Assembly (NCBI GenBank): GCA_964509505.1
Contig: CAZDYP010000134.1
Location: forward strand, 1 to 15,978
Reading direction: 5' to 3'
Source of the DNA: CAZDYP01 sp964509505
GTDB taxonomy: Bacteria > Chloroflexota > Anaerolineae > JACRMK01
Length of the DNA stretch: 15,978 nucleotides
The stretch's first letter is position 1; each line of letters starts with the position of its first letter. The notes under the pieces were generated by a model that had not been told where the DNA came from, ran no database searches, and worked only from the letters and a program-made list of their open reading frames with translations. Made by a program: the position numbers and the translations under genes. Shown piece by piece: positions 6,886-13,893 of the stretch.

Positions 6886-6911
6886 GGCAAATTGAAAATT
6901 TGCCCTACATC
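6886..6911. repeat. 26-nt palindromic leader element, copy 1
   Basis: GGCAAATT, loop GAA, AATTTGCC, then CTACATC. All 26 bases recur exactly at 8923-8948. The copy begins at about the predicted transcription start and ends 19 nt before the S9 peptidase ATG, upstream of its ribosome site. Confidence 0.85.
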
Positions 6912-6930
6912 CATAGGAGATTCGATTCGC

Positions 6931-8913
6931 ATGTCCCCTCGTCCAGTGGAACTCAGTGATTTGTTCGCCATTAAAACGATCGCCGACCCGCAACTCTCGC
7001 CCGACAGCAGCCGCGTCGCTTATACACTTTCCACGATTGACGCAGAGGCCGACGAATATCGCACGAGTATATGGGTTGCGCCGACTAACGGCGGCGAGCC
7101 GTTGCAATTCACGCGGGGCCCAAAGCGCGACCATTCGCCGCGTTGGTCCCCCGATGGTCAATGGCTGGCGTTTCTGTCTGATCGTGACAGTGAACAAGCA
7201 CAACTCTACCTCATGCCCGCGCACGGCGGCGAAGCGCGCAAACTCACGTCGCTCGAAAATGGCGCGGGCGCGGCGGTGTGGTCGCCCGATAGCCAACGTA
7301 TTTTGTTTGCGGCGCGCGTGCTGAAGGAGTCGCCGCCCAAAGAGGCGGAGGCGCGCAAGCGTTGGGCGCAACGCCCGAAGCACATCACCCGCGCGCAATT
7401 CAAAGCCGATGGGCAAGGCTACATCTTCGATGCGAACTCACAGCTCTTCGTCGTGGAGGCGGCGAGCGGCGCTACTACGCAGATTACACAAGGCGATTGG
7501 GAAGACCGCGCGCCAGCGTGGTCTCCTAACGGAGCGCAGATTGCGTTCAGTCGCACACGCGAAGGATCAAGCAATTACAACATTTCCGATATTTGGATAG
7601 CGAATGCCAATGGCACGAACGCGCGGCGCATCACTGAAAATGTGGGACGCGCCACATCGCCGTCATGGTCAAACGCTGGCAACGTCCTCGCGTGCTACGG
7701 CGGCGATGAGCAAATGCGTGGACTAGGCGAATCGCTGGTGCGCGTGTGGCTCATTCCGCTCGATGGTTCTGCGCCGCGCAATCTCACGCACCATTATGAT
7801 CGTGGGGTGTTGTTGGTCGCGCCACCCGCCACCACGCCTGCGCCTGTGTGGTCGAGTGATGATCGCACGTTGACCTTTGTGGTCGGCGATGCAGGCAATG
7901 TGTCTGTCGTGCGCGCCTCCGTGAGTGATGGCACGGTGACGAAGGTCGTCACCGGTGAACGACAAGCCGTGAGCGCGAGCGCCGCGCCAGCCGCGCAACG
8001 CATCGCCTTCGTCGCCACACAACACGATAATCCCAACGATGTTTACGTATGCGATTGGGACGGCGGTCATGAGCAACGGTTGACGCGCGTGAATGAAGCG
8101 TTGCTATCAGAGATTGTGTTGCCGCGTGTCGAGCGCCGCACCTTCACAGACCCACACGGCAATGGCGCACTCGATGGTTGGGTCGTACGTGCTGCGGATG
8201 CGCGGGGCGCGACGCCCTTGTTGGTGGACATTCACGGTGGTCCCCATAGCTATCACGGCAACAATTTCATGCTCGGCTACTTCTATCGCTATGTGTTGGC
8301 GATGCAAGGCTGGACGGTGTTGCTGCTCAATCCAACAGGCTCAGGGTCTTATGGGCGTGCGTTTGCGAATGGCATTCGTGGACGCTGGGGCGAATACGAT
8401 TTGCCACAGCACCATGCAGCGATTGACACGCTCATCGCAGATGGCTTGGTGGATGGCAACCGTCTCGCGGTGACCGGCTATTCGTATGGCGGCTTCATGA
8501 CCTCATGGACAATCGGGCACACAGAGCGCTTCAAGGCAGCGATTGTGGGTGCGCCCGTTGTCAACTTTGAATCATTCTATGGCACCTCGGATATCGGCGT
8601 GTGGTTCTCGGAATGGGAGATCAACCAAGATTACTTCGCAGACCGAGCGCACTTTCGTCGTTTGTCGCCCATCAACTATGTGGAGCGCGTGGTGACGCCG
8701 ACGCTCATCTTGCACGGTGAGAGCGACGACCGTTGCCCCATCGGGCAAGGCGAGGAGTTGTTCTTGGGGTTGCTTGCGCTCGGCAAAGCGCCGACGGAGT
8801 TCGTGCGCTATGCGAGTGGCAGCCATTTGTTCATCCTCAATGGTCGCCCTAGCCATCGTCTCGATTATGGGCAACGGGTGATGGCGTGGCTGGCAAAGCA
8901 TGTGGCGGGGTAA
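6931..8913 (+). CDS. S9 family peptidase (acylaminoacyl-peptidase/prolyl oligopeptidase type)
   Basis: A 660-residue serine peptidase. Residues about 15-380 are a beta-propeller with WD40/TolB-like blades (SPRWSPDGQWLAFLSD, VWSPDSQRILFAA, APAWSPNGAQIAFSR and later variants) that would limit access to small peptides. Residues about 400-660 are an alpha/beta-hydrolase domain with nucleophile S518 in GYSYGGFM, acid D599 in HGESDDR and H632 in GSHLF; the HGGPH oxyanion segment lies upstream. No signal peptide is seen, so it is probably cytoplasmic. The start ATG 6931 has AGGAG (6915-6919) 11 nt upstream; an in-frame TTG at 6892 lies within the palindromic leader element and is rejected. It has its own promoter, and together with the M24 and M3 enzymes suggests oligopeptide turnover. 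Exact specificity is not readable. Confidence 0.93.
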   Translation: MSPRPVELSDLFAIKTIADPQLSPDSSRVAYTLSTIDAEADEYRTSIWVAPTNGGEPLQFTRGPKRDHSPRWSPDGQWLAFLSDRDSEQAQLYLMPAHGGEARKLTSLENGAGAAVWSPDSQRILFAARVLKESPPKEAEARKRWAQRPKHITRAQFKADGQGYIFDANSQLFVVEAASGATTQITQGDWEDRAPAWSPNGAQIAFSRTREGSSNYNISDIWIANANGTNARRITENVGRATSPSWSNAGNVLACYGGDEQMRGLGESLVRVWLIPLDGSAPRNLTHHYDRGVLLVAPPATTPAPVWSSDDRTLTFVVGDAGNVSVVRASVSDGTVTKVVTGERQAVSASAAPAAQRIAFVATQHDNPNDVYVCDWDGGHEQRLTRVNEALLSEIVLPRVERRTFTDPHGNGALDGWVVRAADARGATPLLVDIHGGPHSYHGNNFMLGYFYRYVLAMQGWTVLLLNPTGSGSYGRAFANGIRGRWGEYDLPQHHAAIDTLIADGLVDGNRLAVTGYSYGGFMTSWTIGHTERFKAAIVGAPVVNFESFYGTSDIGVWFSEWEINQDYFADRAHFRRLSPINYVERVVTPTLILHGESDDRCPIGQGEELFLGLLALGKAPTEFVRYASGSHLFILNGRPSHRLDYGQRVMAWLAKHVAG

Positions 8914-8922
8914 TTGCAAATG

Positions 8923-8948
8923 GGCAAATTGAAAATTTGCCCTACATC
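8923..8948. repeat. 26-nt palindromic leader element, copy 2
   Basis: Identical over 26 bases to 6886-6911. Here the stem is extended by one pair (G8922-C8942) to 9 bp. It lies 9 nt after the S9 peptidase stop and 19 nt before the ATG of the micropeptide. Confidence 0.85.
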
Positions 8949-8967
8949 TTTTGACGGAGGTGTTTTC

Positions 8968-9060
8968 ATGCAACGGGTGTTGTTGTCGGTGCTCATCTTG
9001 GTCATCACGCTCGCAGGCACGTTGGCGGTGTATTTGTTCAGCGCACTGGCAGGCAAATAG
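8968..9060 (+). CDS. 30-residue single-span membrane micropeptide
   Basis: A short frame ATG 8968 to TAG 9060 with a strong ribosome site GGAGGT (8956-8961) 6 nt upstream. It begins MQRVLLSVL and is one hydrophobic span (about residues 4-28) ending AGK. Its core SVLILVITLAGTLAVYLF matches SVLVLMVTLLGSAAIYLF of the next gene's N-terminus at 11 of 18 positions without a gap, although the DNA has diverged. It may be a real membrane peptide, or the remaining 5' end of a duplicated hydrolase gene kept intact up to the stop. It lies 54 nt after the S9 gene and 75 nt before the hydrolase. No function can be assigned. Confidence 0.6.
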   Translation: MQRVLLSVLILVITLAGTLAVYLFSALAGK

Positions 9061-9067
9061 CGGTTGC

Positions 9068-9101
9068 TGGCGAACAGCCAATGGCCGATAGCGATTCGCC
9101 A
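9068..9101. repeat. Small inverted repeat before the hydrolase gene
   Basis: TGGCGAA (9068-9074) pairs with TTCGCCA (9095-9101), and GCCAATGGC forms a smaller symmetry inside. It lies between the micropeptide stop and the hydrolase ribosome site. It could be another short intergenic palindrome; no T run follows it. Confidence 0.35.
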
Positions 9102-9135
9102 TCTGCCATCTTTACCTCTCATCACGGAGATGACT

Positions 9136-10446
9136 ATGAGCAAGACGTTTCAATCTGTGTTAGTGTTGATGGTAACATTGTTGGGTAGCGCTGCTATTTA
9201 TCTGTTCGGCGTAACGCTGCTGCCGCACAGACCGCCGCCGCGCACGATTGCGATTCCCAACTTGCCACGCAATCCTAACGCCGTTGATCCAGTCTTTCAA
9301 GCGTCGCCCACTGCGAAGGCGTATTATGGCTATCTGGCGGGCTCGAGCTATCGCATCGAAGTGCCCAATAACTGGAATGGCGAGCTCATCATGTACGCGC
9401 ATGGCTTTCGCGGCAGCATCATCACCTTGACGGTGAGCAACTTGCCCATTCGTGAAGCGGTCCTGCAACAAGGCTATGCGTGGGCTGCGTCGTCGTATCG
9501 CGCGAACGGCTACAACCCCGAAGACGGCGTGCAAGACACGCTCATCTTGCGCGAATGGTTCAAGCAGAACATCGGCAATCCAAAGCGCACCTACATCTAC
9601 GGCACTTCGATGGGCGGACACATCACCGTCGCCTCGCTCGAACAGTATCCCGATATTTATGACGGTGGCTTGAGCGAGTGTGGCGTGGTCAGCGGCATCG
9701 GCGAGTTCGATTACCTCTTGAGCTATACGTTGCTCGCCAGTTACTTTGCGGGCGCAGACTTAACGGCGGCGCCATCGGCGGCGGCGGCGGCGGCGACCTT
9801 GACGCAGCAGGTGGTGCCGACGCTCGGCACAGCCGCCGACAAATTGACCGAGGCAGGCAAGCGTTTCAGAAGCAGCGTCATTCACTTGAGCGGCGGGCAT
9901 CGTCCTTTTGCCGAAGAAGGATTTGCCGCATACTATCTGTCGAATATGCCGACGGGTATTGGGTTTTTGTTCGGACAGACATTCAAAGAGAAGGCTGTAA
10001 GCAATGCTGATTTTGCATACACCATTGACCCTGGCTTTGGCGTGAATCCCGCCGACCTCAACAAAGGCGTGAAGCGTATCAAAGCCGACCCAAACGCGCG
10101 CAGCTTCGAGCAGCATTACGAGTTCACGCGCTTCAAGGGCAATTTGCGAGTGCCGTTGCTGACGATCCACAACACCGGCGACACGTTCGTGCCGATCAGT
10201 CTTGAGCAACAGTATCGCAAAACAGTTGACAAGGCCGGCGCGAGTCGGCTGCTGGTGCAACGCGCTGTGCGACGCATCATGCACTGTGACTTCACGCCTG
10301 CCGAACGCACGCGCGCCTGGAATGATTTGGTGTTGTGGGTCACAAAGGGCGTGCGTCCCGAAGGCGAAGATTTTCTTGGCTCCATGTTGGACATTGGGCG
10401 CAAGTGGACCGAACCGCTGCGCGCTGACGATCCAGGACATCCTTGA
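9136..10446 (+). CDS. Membrane-anchored or secreted alpha/beta hydrolase
   Basis: A 436-residue protein that starts with one hydrophobic segment (about residues 7-29) followed by a proline-rich linker (PHRPPPR), so it is exported or anchored with the enzyme outside. The hydrolase part shows an oxyanion-type HGFRGS, nucleophile S158 in GTSMGG, likely acid D349 in NTGDTFVP and likely H383 in RIMHCDF. This order fits a serine esterase, peptidase or depolymerase-like hydrolase; the substrate is unknown. A lid-like insertion (about 190-310) contains a run of alanines encoded by repeated GCG. The ATG 9136 has GGAG (9126-9129) 6 nt upstream; ATG 9130 overlaps that site and the TTG at 9064 is unsupported. 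Its signal anchor closely resembles the upstream micropeptide. Confidence 0.85.
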   Translation: MSKTFQSVLVLMVTLLGSAAIYLFGVTLLPHRPPPRTIAIPNLPRNPNAVDPVFQASPTAKAYYGYLAGSSYRIEVPNNWNGELIMYAHGFRGSIITLTVSNLPIREAVLQQGYAWAASSYRANGYNPEDGVQDTLILREWFKQNIGNPKRTYIYGTSMGGHITVASLEQYPDIYDGGLSECGVVSGIGEFDYLLSYTLLASYFAGADLTAAPSAAAAAATLTQQVVPTLGTAADKLTEAGKRFRSSVIHLSGGHRPFAEEGFAAYYLSNMPTGIGFLFGQTFKEKAVSNADFAYTIDPGFGVNPADLNKGVKRIKADPNARSFEQHYEFTRFKGNLRVPLLTIHNTGDTFVPISLEQQYRKTVDKAGASRLLVQRAVRRIMHCDFTPAERTRAWNDLVLWVTKGVRPEGEDFLGSMLDIGRKWTEPLRADDPGHP

Positions 10447-10622
10447 GCGCTGGTTCGCTCAGGACCACCCACTCACCCATCATCTTTGCGTATTCTGACG
10501 CAACTATTTACAATTTTGACCGCACGGCTATCGCGCCTGCTCCATACAGTGACTGAGAACACGCGCGCTTCACGAAACAATTTTCGCGGCAACCTGAACG
10601 ATTCTGATAAGGATTGGTAGAA
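10447..10622. other. Intergenic stretch with two weak hairpins
   Basis: TGAGCG (10444-10449) pairs with CGCTCA (10456-10461) at the end of the hydrolase gene, but no T run follows, so it is a poor terminator. TTGCGT (10486-10491) pairs with ACGCAA (10498-10503) and might be an operator. TTGACC at 10516-10521 resembles a -35 element, but no good -10 lies at the right distance. No coding frame is visible. Confidence 0.35.
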
Positions 10623-11972
10623 ATGGAAACAGCGACCATCACCCCCTCTCCTCACATGCCCATCACGTCCCCTGATTACGTGCGCTTGCTCCACGAAGCG
10701 CAGAAGCAACTGGAGCATCTGCGTTTGCTGCAACGCATCAGCGCCGATTTCACGGTCTCGCTTGATTTGGATCAAGTCCTCCGAACGTGCCTTGAGCGCA
10801 TTCAGTTCGTGATGGAATCACAGGGCGCTTCGCTGCTGATGATCGAAGGCAACGAGCTGGTCTTCAAAGTCGCCATCGGCTATAAAGCAGATGAGGTGAA
10901 GCCGTTTCGGGTGCCGTTGGGCGAAGGCATTGCCGGTTGGGTGGCGAGACATGCGCGCGGCACGATTGCCAACGACGTGCGTCGTGATGTGCGGTTCTAC
11001 GAAGAAGTAGATAAAGGCAGCGGTTTTGTGACGCAATCGTTGGTGGCTGCGCCGCTCATGGTGAACGAGCGCGTCATCGGCGTGGTCGAGGTGACGAACA
11101 AAGCAGAAGGCTTCAGCGACGACGACCTCAATTTGCTGATGACAATTGCGCCGCTCGCCGCGATGGCCATTGAAAACGCACGCCTCTATCAGCTGGCGGT
11201 TGACCGAGGGCGCATGGAGCGCGAGCTGCAAATGGCGCGCGACGTGCAGAGGAGTTTGATGCCGCGCGTGACGGCATATTTGCAAGGCTGGGAATTCGCG
11301 GCGCAATGGCAACCCGCCGAAGGCGTGAGCGGCGATTTTTACGATTTCATTCCCATCGAATTTGTGAAAGTCGGCAAACCGACACAAACGCCAAAGGGAG
11401 AGCTCGGCTTAGTGATCGCCGACGCCTCCGGACACGGGATGCCTGCGGCGCTGTTCATGACGCTCACGCGCAGCGTTGTGCGCGCCTCCGTCACGCAGGC
11501 GCGTCCGATCACCGAGTGTATCGCGCAAGCCAATCGTTTGATTTGCGCTGATGCGACGGATGGCATGTTCGTCACGTTGCTCTATGCCCAACTCGCGCCC
11601 AACAATGGGCAAGTGGTGTACGTGAACGCAGGACACAATGCGCCGTTTTGGTATCGCGCAGGCACAGGTGAACTCACCGAGTTTCTCGGCAACGACATCC
11701 CCCTGGGGCTCGAAGAAACGCGACAGTTCGAGCTACACACCATCGAATTGGAAAAGGGGGATTTTGTTATTTTCTATACCGATGGGGTGACTGAAGCCAC
11801 AAACTTGGCGGGCGACGAGTTTGGCAAGTATCACTTGCGGCGCGTGATTTTGGAACATACGCAACACCCACCCAAGTCGTTGCTGCTGGCCATTCAAGAA
11901 GCGGTGCGCGAATTCGCTGGCGCGGCGCGGCAAGAGGATGATATGACCTTGTTGGTGGTGAAGCGTGTGTAG
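10623..11972 (+). CDS. GAF domain PP2C-type serine phosphatase (SpoIIE/RsbU-like)
   Basis: A 449-residue soluble signal protein. A short coiled segment (about 20-45) leads to a GAF sensor domain (about 46-188, with VPLGEGIAGWVARH and SLVAAPLMVNERVIGVVEV). A helical linker (RMERELQMARDVQRSLMP, 197-214) typical of this family precedes a SpoIIE-type PPM phosphatase. Metal-binding aspartates are visible at D238 (GDFYD), D267 (IADASGHGMPAAL), D387 (YTDGVTEA) and D439/D440 (EDDMTLL). Such enzymes usually dephosphorylate an anti-sigma-factor antagonist and so control a stress sigma factor. No anti-sigma kinase or antagonist is encoded beside it, so the partner lies elsewhere. ATG 10623 with AAGGA (10609-10613) 9 nt upstream is preferred to TTG 10614. 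The next gene starts 27 nt later, suggesting an operon. Confidence 0.93.
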   Translation: METATITPSPHMPITSPDYVRLLHEAQKQLEHLRLLQRISADFTVSLDLDQVLRTCLERIQFVMESQGASLLMIEGNELVFKVAIGYKADEVKPFRVPLGEGIAGWVARHARGTIANDVRRDVRFYEEVDKGSGFVTQSLVAAPLMVNERVIGVVEVTNKAEGFSDDDLNLLMTIAPLAAMAIENARLYQLAVDRGRMERELQMARDVQRSLMPRVTAYLQGWEFAAQWQPAEGVSGDFYDFIPIEFVKVGKPTQTPKGELGLVIADASGHGMPAALFMTLTRSVVRASVTQARPITECIAQANRLICADATDGMFVTLLYAQLAPNNGQVVYVNAGHNAPFWYRAGTGELTEFLGNDIPLGLEETRQFELHTIELEKGDFVIFYTDGVTEATNLAGDEFGKYHLRRVILEHTQHPPKSLLLAIQEAVREFAGAARQEDDMTLLVVKRV

Positions 11973-11999
11973 CGCGCCACCGAGCCGAGGAGGAGTGCT

Positions 12000-12968
12000 G
12001 TGAAAGCGATGCGCGTTTATCAAACAGGGGGACCGGAGGTTTTGCGCTATGACGATGTGCTTATGCCCGAACCCAGCAGGAACGACGTTCGCGTCAAGGT
12101 GGCGGCGAGCGGCGTCAACTTCATTGACATCTATCAGCGCCTCGGACAATATCAAGCGCCGTTGCCGTTCACATTGGGACAGGAAGCAGCCGGCATCGTA
12201 GATGCGGTTGGCGCGGATGTAACCGGTTTCAAGGTAGGCGAGCGTGTCGCGTATGCGGGGCCCTTGGGTTCGTATGCGGAATATGCATGCGTGCCTGCGG
12301 CGCGGCTCGTGTCTGTGCCCAGTGGGTGTGAGTTGCAAACAGCGGCCGCCGTGATGTTGCAAGGCATGACAGCGCATTATCTGACACATAGCGCCTTTCC
12401 ATTGCAACGCGGACACACGGCGTTGATTCATGCGGCGGCGGGCGGCACGGGCTTGTTGCTGACGCAAATTGCCAAACGCTTAGGCGCGCGAGTCATTGGC
12501 ACGGTGTCCACTGAGGAGAAGGCGCAACTCGCAAAACAAGCCGGCGCCGATGAAGTGATTCTCTACACGCAAACGGATTTTGCTGTCGAAACGCGACGCT
12601 TAACCGACGGCAAGGGGGTGGAGGTGGTGTACGATTCCGTCGGCAAAACGACGTTTGATAAGAGCCTTGATTGTTTGCGCCCACGCGGGTACATGGTGTT
12701 GTTCGGGCAATCGTCAGGCCCTGTGTCGCCGGTGAATCCACAAATTCTCAACGCGAAAGGCTCGCTCTTCTTGACGCGCCCGACGATGGGGCATTACCTT
12801 GCTACGCGCGAGGAATTGTTGTGGCGCGCCAATGATTTGTTCCAATGGATCGTAGCAGGCGAGTTAAACGTGCGCATTGATCGGACCTTTGCGCTGAACG
12901 AGGCAGGGCAAGCGCATCGCTATCTGGAAGGGCGTGAGACGAAGGGCAAGGTGTTGTTGATTCCATAA
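12000..12968 (+). CDS. qorA: NADPH:quinone oxidoreductase (zeta-crystallin type, MDR family)
   Basis: A 322-residue zinc-free medium-chain dehydrogenase/reductase, near the 327 residues of E. coli QorA. The N-terminal GroES-like half includes LPFTLGQEAAGIVDAVG (56-72) and GERVAYAGPLGSYAEY (80-95). The nucleotide-binding motif HAAAGGTG is at 144-151, and the C-terminal strand ETKGKVLL is typical. The cysteine set for structural zinc is absent. Family members reduce quinones by one electron using NADPH. The start is GTG 12000, because AGGAGG (11988-11993) lies 6 nt upstream; ATG 12009 would be 15 nt from it and is less likely. It follows the phosphatase gene by 27 nt and ends before a strong terminator. 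The family is certain; the true substrate could be another enone. Confidence 0.92.
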   Translation: MKAMRVYQTGGPEVLRYDDVLMPEPSRNDVRVKVAASGVNFIDIYQRLGQYQAPLPFTLGQEAAGIVDAVGADVTGFKVGERVAYAGPLGSYAEYACVPAARLVSVPSGCELQTAAAVMLQGMTAHYLTHSAFPLQRGHTALIHAAAGGTGLLLTQIAKRLGARVIGTVSTEEKAQLAKQAGADEVILYTQTDFAVETRRLTDGKGVEVVYDSVGKTTFDKSLDCLRPRGYMVLFGQSSGPVSPVNPQILNAKGSLFLTRPTMGHYLATREELLWRANDLFQWIVAGELNVRIDRTFALNEAGQAHRYLEGRETKGKVLLIP

Positions 12969-12998
12969 CATCGCTTCGGCGTCATTGCGGGAAAAATG

Positions 12999-13036
12999 AA
13001 ACGCGCGAGTGCGCATCGCACTCGCGCGTTTTGTTT
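12999..13036 (+). terminator. Strong intrinsic terminator after the oxidoreductase gene
   Basis: AAACGCGCGAGTGCG (12999-13013) and CGCACTCGCGCGTTT (13017-13031) are perfect 15-bp complements around CAT, followed by a T-rich run to 13036 broken by one G. Confidence 0.88.
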
Positions 13037-13047
13037 GGCGCTGATAG

Positions 13048-13082
13048 AAACCTCGCGGGTTTTGGAACCCCGCGAGGTTTTT
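13048..13082. terminator. Second, bidirectional terminator between convergent genes
   Basis: AAACCTCGCGGG (13048-13059) pairs with CCCGCGAGGTTT (13069-13080), with inner TT-AA pairs across one bulged base. T5 runs from 13078 to 13082 on the plus strand, and on the minus strand TTTCTAT follows the stem. It sits 8 nt after the minus-strand DUF1361 stop and can serve both genes. Confidence 0.82.
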
Positions 13083-13090
13083 GATTATCC

Positions 13091-13783
13091 CTACTGCGTT
13101 TGCGAATCCACCTGCATCATCGGGCGCACCGCCACGAACATCAGATAGCACACGAACAATAATCCTGCGAACATCAGCGTCACGCCGTACGTTTGCAGAT
13201 GTTGTGTTGGATATAAGACGCGCACGGCCACATCCATCAATACTTCGTCGGGATTGGTAAGCAAGTCCCAGCTGTTCCAACGCAAAAAGCGCCCTAAATA
13301 GATGCCCAACCCACTGAGCCCAATCACGCTGAGAGCGAATAGCCAACCCAGCCACCAGCCCGCGCTTTTCTCGACGAGCAGTTGCATCGCGCGCAGCGAG
13401 ACCAGTCCGAGGAACAAACCGTTCAGCGCGAAGGTCGTGAAGAAACCGAGCTCATACCACCAAGGGAAGCGCTCGTTCAAGCGCAGATGCACGAAGTCGG
13501 TGATGATGTACGGCGCATTGGGGAAGAATGCCAGCCATAACGCGGCGACGACGCCAATGAGCCACCACCGACGCGGCTGCTGCAAGTACAGATAGCTCGC
13601 CCACAAACTACACCAGTAAGGAATCCACGCCAGGAACAGATTCCACACCATGAACAGATAGACGCGGCTATGGCTCAGATAGACACGCCCAATGAAAAAG
13701 GCAAGGGCGAGCAGCGTCGTCATTAAGAGCGGATAGAACGCTTGATAGACAAAGAGGTGGTGAATGCGGCGGATGTTAGACAT
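13091..13783 (-). CDS. DUF1361 family multi-pass membrane protein
   Basis: A 230-residue hydrophobic protein with about six membrane spans (roughly 15-33, 42-66, 74-95, 108-130, 142-162 and 205-225). Conserved-looking segments NLFLAWIPY, LAFFPNAPYIITDFVHL, ALNGLFLGLVSL and GIYLGRFLRWNSWDL match what I recall of DUF1361. The function of this family is unknown. The start is taken at 13783, where GGAGG (complement of 13792-13796) lies 8 nt upstream; a further in-frame ATG at 13810 would add nine residues but has no ribosome site. A hairpin separates it from the TPR gene upstream on the same strand, so it is probably transcribed alone. No convincing promoter was found for it. It ends next to the bidirectional terminator. 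Confidence 0.9.
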   Translation of the reverse strand: MSNIRRIHHLFVYQAFYPLLMTTLLALAFFIGRVYLSHSRVYLFMVWNLFLAWIPYWCSLWASYLYLQQPRRWWLIGVVAALWLAFFPNAPYIITDFVHLRLNERFPWWYELGFFTTFALNGLFLGLVSLRAMQLLVEKSAGWWLGWLFALSVIGLSGLGIYLGRFLRWNSWDLLTNPDEVLMDVAVRVLYPTQHLQTYGVTLMFAGLLFVCYLMFVAVRPMMQVDSQTQ

Positions 13784-13836
13784 GCCAAGAACCTCCAAGA
13801 CACACAGCATAGGTGAATGTTGCTAACATCCTACCA

Positions 13837-13866
13837 CAAAACATGAATCCTCAAAAGAGGACTCAT
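13837..13866 (-). terminator. Probable terminator of the large TPR gene
   Basis: ATGAATCCTC (13843-13852) and GAGGACTCAT (13857-13866) pair with one mismatch around AAAA. Read on the minus strand, the stem is followed within two bases by TTTT (13838-13841), as expected of an intrinsic terminator 27 nt after the TPR stop codon. Confidence 0.6.
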
Positions 13867-13893
13867 GGACTAAACTTGACAGGTTCATGGAAA

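Noticed and set aside
9778..9796. GCG run in the hydrolase gene as a phase-variable tract
   Set aside because: It is a trinucleotide repeat, so length change keeps the frame; it simply encodes alanines.
9760..10440. 226-residue minus-strand frame opposite the hydrolase
   Set aside because: It is a shadow of a well-supported gene, rich in Arg/His from GC-rich codons, with no motif or ribosome site.
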